From NCBI RefSeq assembly GCF_001655005.1, contig NZ_LXET01000063.1:116158-180157 (forward strand): DNA of 64,000 nt. Direction: 5' to 3'. Every line of letters starts with the position of its first letter. Position 1 is the first letter of the stretch. Positions 1-8,053 of the stretch are shown here, one piece after another. The position numbers were made by a program, and so were the translations under genes. The notes below the pieces were generated by a model. That model worked only from the letters and a program-made list of their open reading frames with translations. It made no database searches and was not told where the DNA came from. The stretch comes from Hafnia paralvei ATCC 29927. Its GTDB lineage: Bacteria > Pseudomonadota > Gammaproteobacteria > Enterobacterales > Enterobacteriaceae.

Positions 1-265
1 CCTGATATAAGTAGGTGCGTTCTTTGTCTGATGGCTGATGAGAACCTTTTACAATCAGAGTATTAGATTGCGCGGTGATATCCAGTTCATGCTCTGCAAA
101 TCCGGCCACGGCAATAGAAATACGATAGTGATTGTCGTCAACGAGCTCAACGTTGTATGGAGGATATCCACCGTTAGACTGGTTCTGACCAGACTCAATT
201 AAATTAAACAGGCGATCGAAACCGATAGCAGAACGGTAAAGTGGTGCGAGATCGAAATTGCGCAT
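1..265 (-). CDS. ibpA: Small heat shock protein IbpA (5' part, runs off the left edge)
   Basis: Alpha-crystallin-type chaperone that holds aggregating proteins for later refolding by DnaK/ClpB. Only the first 88 codons are present; the protein starts MRNFDLAPLYRSAIGFDRLF and reaches the start of the alpha-crystallin domain (PPYNVELVDDNHYRI), nearly identical to E. coli IbpA. The ATG at 263-265 has a strong GGAGG at 276-280. A sigma-32 promoter and a thermometer-like leader lie upstream. ibpB would be expected just beyond the left edge, but it is not seen here. Identification is secure; the C-terminal half cannot be assessed. Confidence 0.96.
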   Translation of the reverse strand, partial: MRNFDLAPLYRSAIGFDRLFNLIESGQNQSNGGYPPYNVELVDDNHYRISIAVAGFAEHELDITAQSNTLIVKGSHQPSDKERTYLYQ

Positions 266-374
266 AAAAAATATGCCTCCTAATAAAATCAGCGAGGAAA
301 AATAGCCTTCCATCATGGACAGACTATATTTAAATCACGGCCGAAATACCCTTACGGCATATTTCTCATTGGCC
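266..374 (-). promoter_or_regulatory. ibpA 5' leader, candidate ROSE-type RNA thermometer
   Basis: On the minus strand about 110 nt separate the expected transcription start from the ibpA ATG. Just upstream of the Shine-Dalgarno GGAGG (276-280) the transcript carries UCGCU (291-295), which fits the U-Y-G-C-U signature that pairs with the Shine-Dalgarno in ROSE elements, within the stretch CCUCGCUGAUUUUAUUAGGA. E. coli ibpA is known to use a ROSE-like thermometer with a leader of similar length. The fold itself was judged by eye only. Confidence 0.7.
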
Positions 375-382
375 TGCTAATA

Positions 383-410
383 AGATGGTGTCAGTCAATA
401 ATTTTTCAAG
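383..410 (-). promoter_or_regulatory. Sigma-32 (heat shock) promoter of ibpA
   Basis: Read on the minus strand the site is CTTGAAA (404-410), a 13-nt spacer, then CACCATCT (383-390). This matches the RpoH consensus CTTGAAA-N13/14-CCCCATNT with one mismatch, and it places the start about 110 nt before the ibpA ATG, as in E. coli. Confidence 0.85.
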
Positions 411-617
411 ACGCGAAATTTAAATTTTTTCAGAACGCACGATTCCCTAAAGCAGAGGTCATAAACTGGCAAGGCATAACTGGAATATTGTTACATTTTT
501 GTATGAAATGAGAGAGCAACCACAGAGCGAATAGGTGGGTTTGTCGATTTTCCGACATAGATGCTATAACACAACAACTTTGGCTTTCGTATACACGGCC
601 ACTATTGGGATGGATTT
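411..617 (+). promoter_or_regulatory. Upstream region and possible promoter of yidQ
   Basis: The ibpA-yidQ gap is 352 bp in all. In its right part a possible sigma-70 promoter for yidQ is TTGTCG (541-546), 18-nt spacer, TATAAC (565-570), followed about 48 nt later by the yidQ start. No other gene or repeat is visible here. Confidence 0.45.
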
Positions 618-953
618 ATGAAACAACGGATTAGATGCTTGACGATATCTCTGCTTACCAGCTCCGCGCTGATGGCTGGAGGCTGTTCCAGCGTCATGAC
701 CCGTGTTGGACCGAATCAGGGATACTATTCGGGTGCAAAAAACGACGTCAAAATGCTCAAACATGAGGACACTGGCTGGGCTATGACGCCACTTCTCGCA
801 CTAGACCTACCATTATCTGCCGTAGTTGATACGCTATTGTTGCCTTACGATTATTATCGGTCGGATTCTAACCCCGAAGATGAGTCGCCACGCGCACGTG
901 TTTTACGCAATGAGCAGGCATCCGGAGTCAATAACATTGCACCATCACATTGA
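618..953 (+). CDS. yidQ: YidQ family outer-membrane-type lipoprotein
   Basis: Short lipoprotein of unknown function, 111 residues, close in length to E. coli YidQ (110). The N-terminus is a lipoprotein signal: basic MKQRIR, a hydrophobic core, then LMAGGC with lipidated Cys near residue 23, followed by SSVMTRVG. The position after Cys is Ser rather than Asp, which in enterobacteria favours outer-membrane sorting. A conserved DLPLSAVVDTLLLPYD segment lies near residues 63-78, typical of DUF1375/YceK-like lipoproteins. It sits between divergent ibpA and convergent yidR, as in E. coli. No function is inferred beyond envelope location. Confidence 0.88.
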   Translation: MKQRIRCLTISLLTSSALMAGGCSSVMTRVGPNQGYYSGAKNDVKMLKHEDTGWAMTPLLALDLPLSAVVDTLLLPYDYYRSDSNPEDESPRARVLRNEQASGVNNIAPSH

Positions 954-993
954 TTAGAGCGGTGTCTAAGCCGAATGCTCAGGCACGCTATTA

Positions 994-2277
994 TCAGAGA
1001 TTCACCACAAATAGCTGTGGCCAACCGTCTATCTCACGCATATAGGCAACTTTTTTTCCATCCGGTGAGACAACCACAGATTCAGCACATGGCGGTTGTT
1101 CAGAACGCAACGTCAAACGGGTAATCTCTCCAGATTTTGCACTACAGCGCACAATGCTGTTATCCATCGCGAAGAACAACGACTCGCCATTAGGATGCCA
1201 GCTTAGCGCAGACTGCACTGAATGTTTCCCATGTGTAATCTGACGAGGGTTGCCCCCGTTAGGGGATATTGTCCATAGCTGTACAATCCCCGCATCATCA
1301 TGCATTAAAAAGGCAATTTCATCCCCGTTGGGAGAAGATCGCAGCCAATGGCGTGGTGTCGTGGCCAACCCTGGATACTTACGCTGATGGGTAAAAGTGA
1401 TTCGTCTCTGCTGAACACTGGCTGGCGGAGCAGGTAATCTGTCAGCCGTGCCCTGAAGTGGATATTCTCCGGCCTCGGCGTAAGCCGAATCCTCCGCAGG
1501 TAAATCGACTACAAATATTTCAGGGATTTTTTGACCATCTTGAGCCACAGTGTCACCGATAAAAGCCAATGCCCAACGCTGACGGGTTCCGTCTGGCTTT
1601 AAATAGCCTTCGTCGCCAATCCAACCCTCTTCATAGGCTCGAGAAATTTGATCGCTTCCCACCTGTGGGTGAGGGGTTGTCTGGCTAACCAAAACACAGA
1701 AATGACTCCCATCATATTCACGGGGATGCTGTTTCGGCACGTTAACCGCATGCAGTGGTAAAGCAATACCAACATTACGCTGATCGAGCGCCACATCTTT
1801 TTCATGCATAACATGATCGTTGTAGGTAAAACTAAGGCGGGTCGCATCAGGGCTGAAAACATGCACATGTGTCCCACCACGTAAGGCACCTGCGGTATAA
1901 GGCTCGGTAATATCCATCGCGTCTAGCGTTTCAGCCAGTTCTCTATCGGGTTCACTGACAATCACTCCGCGACGATGGTGAAAATCGTAATGCCAGTGAG
2001 AATCTGGATGCTCTGGTCCGTGAATAAAAACGTAACGCGTTGGTTGTTGTGGGCTAACCGTCACCACGCCGACATGAGCCCCATGCTGAGCACGATACAC
2101 CACGTCCACCTGACCATCAGCCACCCTGACCCGCTCAATACACAAGCCTGTAAAAGAGGAGCCGCTAGGGCGAACGTCGTAAGCTAACCATTCACTGTCA
2201 GGTGTCCAGACATTAATATTGGTGAGCTGATGCCCTCGCGGATCGAACGTGAGCTGTTTTTCAGCATAGCGAGACAT
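994..2277 (-). CDS. yidR: YidR, TolB-like beta-propeller protein
   Basis: A 427-residue protein without signal peptide or membrane segments. Repeated SPDG/SPNG/HPNG motifs (WTPDSEWLAYD near residue 25, SSPNGDEIAFLM near 310, WHPNGESLFF near 360, SPDGKKVAYM near 405) are the PD40/WD40-like repeats of TolB-type six-bladed propellers, also found in oligogalacturonide lyases. The start at 2277 (MSRYAEKQ) is chosen because GAAGGAA lies 8 nt upstream; a longer in-frame start at 2295 lacks a good ribosome site. Substrate or partner is unknown; its position next to the dgo operon is conserved in E. coli, but a role in galactonate metabolism is unproven. Confidence 0.85.
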   Translation of the reverse strand: MSRYAEKQLTFDPRGHQLTNINVWTPDSEWLAYDVRPSGSSFTGLCIERVRVADGQVDVVYRAQHGAHVGVVTVSPQQPTRYVFIHGPEHPDSHWHYDFHHRRGVIVSEPDRELAETLDAMDITEPYTAGALRGGTHVHVFSPDATRLSFTYNDHVMHEKDVALDQRNVGIALPLHAVNVPKQHPREYDGSHFCVLVSQTTPHPQVGSDQISRAYEEGWIGDEGYLKPDGTRQRWALAFIGDTVAQDGQKIPEIFVVDLPAEDSAYAEAGEYPLQGTADRLPAPPASVQQRRITFTHQRKYPGLATTPRHWLRSSPNGDEIAFLMHDDAGIVQLWTISPNGGNPRQITHGKHSVQSALSWHPNGESLFFAMDNSIVRCSAKSGEITRLTLRSEQPPCAESVVVSPDGKKVAYMREIDGWPQLFVVNL

Positions 2278-2383
2278 GGTGGATTCCTTCAGCAAAATAA
2301 ACGCATTATCTCACTAGCATAAACCAAGCGAAGACCTCAATCACAGAAGCTTACCGATGTATTTCTCATTCAGGCAGAAAATA

Positions 2384-2403
2384 CCGACGAGAGGTCTTGT
2401 CGG
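2384..2403 (-). terminator. Hairpin at the end of the dgo operon
   Basis: The sequence 2384-2391 and 2396-2403 forms an 8-bp stem (one G-T pair) around an AGGT tetraloop, about 60 nt beyond the dgoT stop. Read leftwards it is followed by TATTTTC, a weak U tract. It is the only terminator-like element between dgoT and yidR. Confidence 0.45.
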
Positions 2404-2463
2404 GGATAGGCATTGACCAGAAACGACCTGCTCCCACAGAGATAATCCAAGGGAGCATTGGGT

Positions 2464-3756
2464 TTAATCAATACGTTTCACATCTCCGACTAACAATATG
2501 TAGGAAAGCGCCCCCATTAACGCCACCACCGCAATATAAGTTAATGATGGAGCAAAACCATAGTATTGGGCTAAATAACCAACAACTAATGGAACCGTTA
2601 TTCCTCCTAAACCACCAATAAAATTAAATACGCCACCGGTGAGTCCGATCAAACGCATAGGTGCTAAAGAAGAAATGAGCGACCACGTAATAGATGCAAA
2701 TCCGTTACCAAAAAACGCTAATGCCATCAGTATCATGATCCACACAGGGTCATTAGTATAATTGGCCCCCATAATGCAGGTTGATAACAATAGACCACAA
2801 ATAATCGGCGTCTTACGCGCAAAACCAATCGACTTACCACTCTTTAGTAGTTTATCCGCCACAACTCCTGAAAGAATAACGCCCACAAAAGCGGCCATAA
2901 ACGGTACGGTTGTCATAAATCCTGCGGTCAAAGCAGTGATATGCTTTTCTTGCGTGAGGTAATTAGGGAACCACGTCAGGAAGAACCACAACGTCGAGGC
3001 GATGGCGAACTGACCAATATAAACCCCGACCAGTTTACGATGAAATACCAATTTCCAGTCTGATATGGTTAACGGCGCAGCCATTTTTTTACCTGCCGCA
3101 ACATCACCATCAATCATACCGCCACCGTTAGCAATATGGTCAAGCTCTGCCTGATTAGCATATTTACTTTTACGCGGAGGCTGATAGACAAAACGCCATA
3201 AAGCCGCCCAGAGAATACCTACCGCACCAGTAACAATAAATACCCAATGCCAACTGGTCATTTCCTGCAACCAAATCAGTAACGGTGTCAGAAATGCGAG
3301 CCCAACAAACTGGCCAGAAGTATAAAAACCGACCGCGGATGCTCTCTCTTGCTCAGGAAACCAACTGGTTACGATACGATTATTGGTAGGAAATGCGGGA
3401 GCCTCAAACATTCCAGTCACCGCTCGCAGTGTGATAAGCGAGACTAAACCATTCGCAAATCCCTGAAATAAAGTCCCTATAGACCATCCCATAATGGCAA
3501 CAAAATAGGTTGTTTTTGCACCTACACGATCGAGAAAACGGCCACCAGGTATTTGGCACAGAGTATATGTCCATGCAAAAGCAGAAAAGAGATATCCCAT
3601 TTCTGATTTACTAATACCAAATTCGGCCTGAATATGTGCCGAAGCCACGGCTAAATTAGCACGGTCAACATAGCAAATTACTACAGTCACAAAAATCATC
3701 AGTAGCGTTAAATAACGCCTTTTAGTTGGTGCGGAAGATAGTGTTATATCACTCAT
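2464..3756 (-). CDS. dgoT: D-galactonate:proton symporter DgoT
   Basis: Major facilitator superfamily, anion:cation symporter family; imports D-galactonate with protons across the inner membrane. At 430 residues it matches E. coli DgoT. The family hallmark CYVDRANLAVA (D31, R32) lies in TM1 and the motif-A-like GGRFLDRVGAK at 71-81; about 12 hydrophobic segments follow. It is the last gene of the dgo operon, 232 bp after dgoD. That gap holds a small GCCTG/CAGGC hairpin (3794-3809), which might attenuate read-through. GAGAAGAAC precedes the ATG. Confidence 0.95.
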   Translation of the reverse strand: MSDITLSSAPTKRRYLTLLMIFVTVVICYVDRANLAVASAHIQAEFGISKSEMGYLFSAFAWTYTLCQIPGGRFLDRVGAKTTYFVAIMGWSIGTLFQGFANGLVSLITLRAVTGMFEAPAFPTNNRIVTSWFPEQERASAVGFYTSGQFVGLAFLTPLLIWLQEMTSWHWVFIVTGAVGILWAALWRFVYQPPRKSKYANQAELDHIANGGGMIDGDVAAGKKMAAPLTISDWKLVFHRKLVGVYIGQFAIASTLWFFLTWFPNYLTQEKHITALTAGFMTTVPFMAAFVGVILSGVVADKLLKSGKSIGFARKTPIICGLLLSTCIMGANYTNDPVWIMILMALAFFGNGFASITWSLISSLAPMRLIGLTGGVFNFIGGLGGITVPLVVGYLAQYYGFAPSLTYIAVVALMGALSYILLVGDVKRID

Positions 3757-3988
3757 GTTCTTCTCACTTATCGGATTAATTATATTTTTATTAGCCTGTT
3801 AGCTCAGGCGATTTTTAGGCGCACGAATCCCCGGCGGAGAAAATACGCCATCGACTATTTGTTATTGTTATTCGTATTTTTAACTTCTATGGTTAACTAA
3901 AAAATTAGATTTGTATCACGGCGGCAAGCAAATGATTCGGGTGACCGAAAGTAGCTAACGCAGATACAAGTTCAATGACGAAAGTTAA

Positions 3989-5137
3989 TTACCATTCAGC
4001 AACGGCACCATCAGAGTATCGCCAAACCGGGTTATGCCAGTCTGGTGGATTCTTACTGCATGCGATCACCTTCTCTTCATTAATTTCAACGCCAAGGCCT
4101 GGTTTCATGAGCGGTGAAAAATACCCATCAACCATGTTGAAGTCTTCTTTATTGACCACGTAGTCGAGGAGCTCTGCGCCTTGGTTGTAGTGAATCCCCA
4201 TGCTTTGCTCTTGCAACACCGCATTGCGTGCAACAAAATCCAAATGCAAACATGACGCTAATGCAATTGGCCCTAGCGGGCAGTGCGGTGCTAAAGCAAC
4301 GTCATAAGCTTCTGCCATCGCCGCTATTTTAAAGCATTCGGTAATTCCCCCTGCATGGGAAAGATCGGGCTGTACAATGGCTAAACCACCATCCGCTAGC
4401 ACTCGCTTGAAATCAAACCGAGAATACATGCGCTCCCCCGCCGCTATAGGCAGATGCGTCTGGGCAGCAAGGCGTGGATAGTATTCTGCTTGTTCAGCAA
4501 GCACCGGTTCTTCGATAAAGAGCGGACGATAAGGCTCAAGTTCTTTGATTAAGATTTTGGCCATCGGCGCATCAACGCGGCCATGAAAATCGAGACCAAA
4601 CTCAATCGTATTGCCAAACTTAGCTCGGATCTCAGCCACAACCGCTATAGCCGCATCAACTTTGCGAGCATTATCAATAATACCCATCTCTTCACAGCCA
4701 TTGAGCTTGAAAGTATCAAACCCACCCGCCATCAGCTTCTTAATACCATCAATAACGTCGGCAGGACGATCCCCCCCCACCCAACTGTAAGCCTTAATTT
4801 TATCGCGTACCAAACCACCAAGCAGTTGATAGACAGGAACCCCTAACGCCTTTCCTTTGATATCCCACAACGCCTGATCGATTCCTGAGATTGCGCTCAT
4901 CAGAATAGGGCCACCGCGGTAGAAACTTCCTCGATAGAGTGTCTGCCAAATATCATTAATTCGCGCTGGATCCTGACCAATAATATATTCGCCAAGCTCA
5001 TGAACAGCAGCCTCAACGCTTTTGGCCTTACCTTCAATAACCGGTTCTCCCCACCCCACAATGCCTTCATCAGTTTCAATTTTCAGAAACATCCACCTTG
5101 GGGGTAAACGATAGGTAGTTAATTTAGTAATTTTCAT
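3989..5137 (-). CDS. dgoD: D-galactonate dehydratase
   Basis: Enolase-superfamily enzyme that dehydrates D-galactonate to 2-dehydro-3-deoxy-D-galactonate, second function of the DeLey-Doudoroff route. All active-site residues known for E. coli GalD are present at the same numbers: metal ligands D183, E209 and E235, with H185 and H285 as acid/base residues (GLDFHGRV, FIEEPVLAEQ, AAGERMYSR, APHCPLGP). Length 382 equals E. coli. The start ATG overlaps the dgoA stop by 4 bp (5134-5137), indicating translational coupling. Confidence 0.97.
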   Translation of the reverse strand: MKITKLTTYRLPPRWMFLKIETDEGIVGWGEPVIEGKAKSVEAAVHELGEYIIGQDPARINDIWQTLYRGSFYRGGPILMSAISGIDQALWDIKGKALGVPVYQLLGGLVRDKIKAYSWVGGDRPADVIDGIKKLMAGGFDTFKLNGCEEMGIIDNARKVDAAIAVVAEIRAKFGNTIEFGLDFHGRVDAPMAKILIKELEPYRPLFIEEPVLAEQAEYYPRLAAQTHLPIAAGERMYSRFDFKRVLADGGLAIVQPDLSHAGGITECFKIAAMAEAYDVALAPHCPLGPIALASCLHLDFVARNAVLQEQSMGIHYNQGAELLDYVVNKEDFNMVDGYFSPLMKPGLGVEINEEKVIACSKNPPDWHNPVWRYSDGAVAEW

Positions 5138-5751
5138 TTCACCGCATCCTTATAGGCCTTCACATAAGCCTGTGCCTGTTGAGCCGTACGTTGCACATCC
5201 TGCCCAACACGATATAAATCGCTGCCTAATCCTGCTCCGACACAACCAGCATTAAGATATTCATGCAGGTTTTCCGGTGTGACGCCCCCCACCGCGAACA
5301 CGGGTACCGTTTCAGGAAGAACCGCCTTAAGTGCTTTTACATAGTCAGAGCCAAATGCCGCCGATGGGAAAATTTTCAGCGCCTGAGCTCCAGCCTCTAT
5401 TGCTTGAAATGCTTCTGTCGCCGTTGCACAACCACAACAGACCTGCATCTGATATCCAACAGCTCGGCGGATAACGTCGGGGGAAGTATTCGGTGTGACA
5501 ATGAGCTTACTGTTGATGGAATGCAGCAGATCTACCTGCTCACCTTTCAGGACAGTACCAGCCCCAATTAAAGCGCGATGGCCAAAGAGCTTCACAGCTA
5601 GGGAAATACTTTTTTCCCATTCAGGTGAATTCAAAGGAATTTCTATAGCATCAAAACCAGCCGTCAATAATGCAGTAATATGTTCTTCAACTTCTTGTGG
5701 TTTAATCCCACGTAAGATCGCGATCAGCGGTAACTTAGTAACCCAAGGCAT
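5134..5751 (-). CDS. dgoA: 2-dehydro-3-deoxy-6-phosphogalactonate aldolase
   Basis: Class I KDPG/KDPGal aldolase that splits 2-dehydro-3-deoxy-6-phosphogalactonate to pyruvate and glyceraldehyde 3-phosphate. The Schiff-base lysine is K126 in ALKIFPS; E37 (AIEIPLNSPEW) and R14 (AILRGI) are the other conserved active-site residues. The ATG at 5751 gives 205 residues, as in E. coli, and has GGAG 8 nt upstream; a TTG two codons earlier is too close to that site. It overlaps dgoK by 17 bp and dgoD by 4 bp. Confidence 0.96.
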   Translation of the reverse strand: MPWVTKLPLIAILRGIKPQEVEEHITALLTAGFDAIEIPLNSPEWEKSISLAVKLFGHRALIGAGTVLKGEQVDLLHSINSKLIVTPNTSPDVIRRAVGYQMQVCCGCATATEAFQAIEAGAQALKIFPSAAFGSDYVKALKAVLPETVPVFAVGGVTPENLHEYLNAGCVGAGLGSDLYRVGQDVQRTAQQAQAYVKAYKDAVK

Positions 5752-6637
5752 TGGCAATGCTCCTTATTCCAGTTTGAAACGCGATATCACCGTCAATCGT
5801 TTGATAGGCAATACCGGCGAAATTCAGAGCCGTGGCGTAACGTTCATTGAGTTTTGGGCTACCAATGAGCGTTACGCTGTCGCTGGCGTGTAATGCGTAA
5901 GTCTGTTGCATCTGTGCAATCTCATTACCAATCAACACCCCAGACAGCCAATCGCTCACCGTACCTTTACTTCTCTTTCCAAGGAGATGCGCCGCACGAA
6001 CTTCAAACAGATTTCGTATCACGCCAGCATCATTAAATCCGATGTCCAACCCTTGCTGGAATGCATCCTGTGAGACATGTTGCTCACCGATACCTATGCC
6101 AATAAGTCCATGTTGAAGCAGCAAATAATGCAATTCGCCCGTGATTACCGTGCGAAAATCATCAACATAATCACCAGACATCTGCACCCATTTGCTATGT
6201 GTGCCAGGCATTAAATAACGTGAGGATTTGTGTAATTGGTGAGCGCCTATAATCTGAGTTTCCTCGCCACGCATCACATTGGAATTATCGGGACGATTAA
6301 TGCATAACCCAGGAATAATATGGATCACTGAAGAATTTGGTGATCGGATTGTTGTCAGGTGTTGAGTGACCTCACCTAATGCAACTGGGCAGGACAGGTA
6401 AGGTACAACCTGCCATCCGGCATTGCTGCCAACCATTCCCGCCATAATAGCCGGAAGATCACCATAATCTTGGAACCACGGCTGCATCAGGTGACTAAAA
6501 ACCTGTTGTGGCGTCTGCCCTTGTAAACGAGTGACACCGGATTCTGAGCTTAGAAAATCAACGCACAACCCTTGGACATAAAGCCATGCTCGTAAATTTG
6601 TCGAGCCCCAATCAATCGCTATAAAATTTTCACTCAT
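5735..6637 (-). CDS. dgoK: 2-dehydro-3-deoxygalactonokinase
   Basis: ASKHA-fold sugar kinase that phosphorylates 2-dehydro-3-deoxy-D-galactonate at C6 using ATP, feeding DgoA. The N-terminal phosphate-binding motif FIAIDWGSTNLRAW (residues 5-18) and the internal GTHSKWV segment are family features. At 300 residues it is slightly longer than E. coli DgoK (292) and runs 17 bp into dgoA. The start overlaps the dgoR stop by 4 bp, so the operon is tightly coupled. Confidence 0.95.
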   Translation of the reverse strand: MSENFIAIDWGSTNLRAWLYVQGLCVDFLSSESGVTRLQGQTPQQVFSHLMQPWFQDYGDLPAIMAGMVGSNAGWQVVPYLSCPVALGEVTQHLTTIRSPNSSVIHIIPGLCINRPDNSNVMRGEETQIIGAHQLHKSSRYLMPGTHSKWVQMSGDYVDDFRTVITGELHYLLLQHGLIGIGIGEQHVSQDAFQQGLDIGFNDAGVIRNLFEVRAAHLLGKRSKGTVSDWLSGVLIGNEIAQMQQTYALHASDSVTLIGSPKLNERYATALNFAGIAYQTIDGDIAFQTGIRSIANALGY

Positions 6638-7332
6638 GTCTCATCCTTTAAACGCCTTGTCGAGCTGGCGATCATGGCTAATGCTGCTTTCTCTGCTGCA
6701 TCAGCATTCTGATGACGGATTGCGTCATACAGAGTTTGGTGCTCACGTAATGTTCTCGGCATGTTGTCTTCATCTGGCATATAAGTACGTTCAAATACAG
6801 CCCGTTGCAGAGAACTAATCGCAACGCTTAACTGCTGTAACACTGGGTTATGTACCGACGACAATACGGCTTCATGGAAACGAATATCTGCCTCGTTAAA
6901 TGCATCAAAATCTTGGTGGTTCATTGTCATGTCATTTAATGCGGCCTCAATGACCGCCAACTCGCTAGACGTTGCTCTTTCAGCAGCCCAACGAGCAATT
7001 GACGGCTCGACCAGATTACGTACCTCACTCAATGCGCTAATCAGACGAGGGTCATAATCATTTGCAAGTACCCATTGCAGAACATCAGTATCCAAGTAGT
7101 TCCACTGGTTACGAGGCGCAACAAAAGCCCCTCGATATCGCTTCACTTCAACCAATCGCTTAGCGGTAAGCGCACGAAATACTTCGCGGATAATATTGCG
7201 CGATGTTTGAAACTCTTCGCATAACTCCGCCTCCGCAGGTAGCGCCGCTCCAGGGACATACTTCCCACTGATAATTTGTCGTCCCATTTCAACGATGATG
7301 CGGTCGGTTTTGCTCAATTCAGTCTTGTTCAT
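6634..7332 (-). CDS. dgoR: D-galactonate-responsive repressor DgoR
   Basis: GntR-type, FadR-subfamily repressor of the dgo operon, released by D-galactonate in E. coli. Residues about 8-75 form the winged helix-turn-helix (PAEAELCEEFQTSRNIIREVFRAL split around residues 33-56) and the rest is an all-helical FCD ligand domain with conserved D and H metal or ligand residues (FNEADIRFHEAVL). 232 residues against 229 in E. coli. First gene of the operon; a TTGTAGTACTA site about 140 bp upstream is a candidate operator. Confidence 0.95.
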   Translation of the reverse strand: MNKTELSKTDRIIVEMGRQIISGKYVPGAALPAEAELCEEFQTSRNIIREVFRALTAKRLVEVKRYRGAFVAPRNQWNYLDTDVLQWVLANDYDPRLISALSEVRNLVEPSIARWAAERATSSELAVIEAALNDMTMNHQDFDAFNEADIRFHEAVLSSVHNPVLQQLSVAISSLQRAVFERTYMPDEDNMPRTLREHQTLYDAIRHQNADAAEKAALAMIASSTRRLKDET

Positions 7333-7472
7333 TGTATTTTTCCGTTTGGATAGAGATGGGCTAATCGCTCAATACTTTACCGCCAAACGAATAAAATAAC
7401 CGCATCAGTGAAGTACAAAACGAAAACCAATCACACTCACCAATGCACACATTGTATTGTTAAAATATAATT

Positions 7473-7483
7473 TAGTACTACAA
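7473..7483 (-). promoter_or_regulatory. Candidate DgoR operator in the dgo promoter region
   Basis: On the minus strand this reads TTGTAGTACTA, one change from a perfect TTGTA-N-TACAA palindrome of the kind bound by DgoR. It lies between a possible -35 (TTGTGA) and an AT-rich -10 region. A TGTGA half-site just upstream could be half of a CRP site, which would fit catabolite control of dgo in E. coli. Binding is inferred. Confidence 0.45.
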
Positions 7484-7617
7484 TTTGGATCACAAAATAG
7501 ACAATTATTGACAGTTTACTGCTCTTAATCATCTGGGGTTTATTTGTCGGGCTAATTAGTTCAATTTGTAGGCGTTGATTTACTGATCTGTTTAGTATTG
7601 AAAAACAAGGAAACACG

Positions 7618-7766
7618 ATGCCTACCCTATTCGAAAACATCATGCAGGCTCATCAGGCCTTGCGCCCGAAGGTACGAGTTACACCGTTTTGCTTTCTTCT
7701 CGTACGGGATGTGAGGTGTATTTGAAGTGTGAGCACCTTCAGCCGAGTAAATCATGCAGGTTAGGA
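7618..7766 (+). pseudogene. Remnant of a threonine/serine dehydratase-like PLP enzyme
   Basis: An ATG with AAGGAAAC upstream begins MPTLFENIMQAHQALRPKV, then RVTPF, resembling the start of fold-type II PLP dehydratases (threonine dehydratase/EutB-like). After codon 24 the homology continues in another frame (from 7689): LLSSRTGCEVYLKCEHLQPS, then KSCRLG, matching the family pattern LKCEHLQPTGSFKLRG. The PLP lysine motif SFK is decayed to SCR and nothing recognisable follows; the structured repeat begins about 20 bp later. At least one frameshift and loss of about 80% of the gene make it non-functional. The exact subfamily cannot be told. Confidence 0.65.
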
Positions 7767-7768
7767 TT

Positions 7769-7788
7769 CGCCTACAGGGATGTAGGCG
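7769..7788 (+). repeat. Perfect hairpin at the left edge of repeat copy A
   Basis: CGCCTACA (7769-7776) pairs perfectly with TGTAGGCG (7781-7788) around the loop GGGA. It abuts the conserved part of repeat A. Copy B lacks it, so it may be a terminal part of a full-length element or an unrelated stem. Confidence 0.5.
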
Positions 7789-7940
7789 AAAGAACGGAGG
7801 AGCCAGGATGGCGATTGCCGTTCGTTCCGTTAAGACCGAAATGATGAAACGAGGGCACCCGCGCAGCGGGCTGGTAGGGGGTGCCAAGCCGGGATGCAAG
7901 GCGGCGGCGATTGAGCCGCCTTGCTCGGACGCAGACACGA
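7788..7940 (+). repeat. Structured intergenic repeat, copy A
   Basis: About 150 bp similar to 28816-28960 in the same orientation. Shared blocks include GAAAGAACGGAGGAG, CAGGATGGCGATTG, ATGATGAAA, CACCCGCGCAGC and GGCGGCGATTGAGCC. Two hairpins are visible: GGCACCC/GGGTGCC near 7855-7885, and 7898-7905 pairing with 7915-7922 around the loop GGCGATTGA. A small open frame (MAIAVRSVKTEMMKRGHPRS at its start) is not kept in copy B, so a structured DNA or RNA element is more likely than a gene. I do not recognise the family by name. Confidence 0.75.
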
Positions 7941-8053
7941 TGCTAAGGAGATACTCGGTGTTATAGGCGTACGAAACCTTTCACAGAACTGACGGTAACT
8001 GAAAGGTCAAAACCAGCACCCTGTTGCGAAATTATAAAAAACTCAATGACCTT
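7941..8053. other. Spacer between repeat A and yidA
   Basis: The dgoR-yidA gap is 721 bp; the left part holds the dgo promoter region, the dehydratase remnant and repeat A. In this last part ACCTTTCA (7976-7983) pairs with TGAAAGGT (8000-8007), an 8-bp stem with a 16-nt loop downstream of the yidA stop on the minus strand. It lacks a U tract and is at best a weak terminator. Nothing else is seen. Confidence 0.4.

Noticed and set aside
3794..3809. GCCTG/CAGGC hairpin before dgoT as a terminator
   Set aside because: Only a 5-bp stem and no good U tract on the minus strand; kept only as a remark under dgoT.
7754..7966. Small open frame through repeat copy A (MAIAVRSVKTEMM...)
   Set aside because: The frame is closed after ten codons in copy B while the stems are kept, so coding is unlikely.
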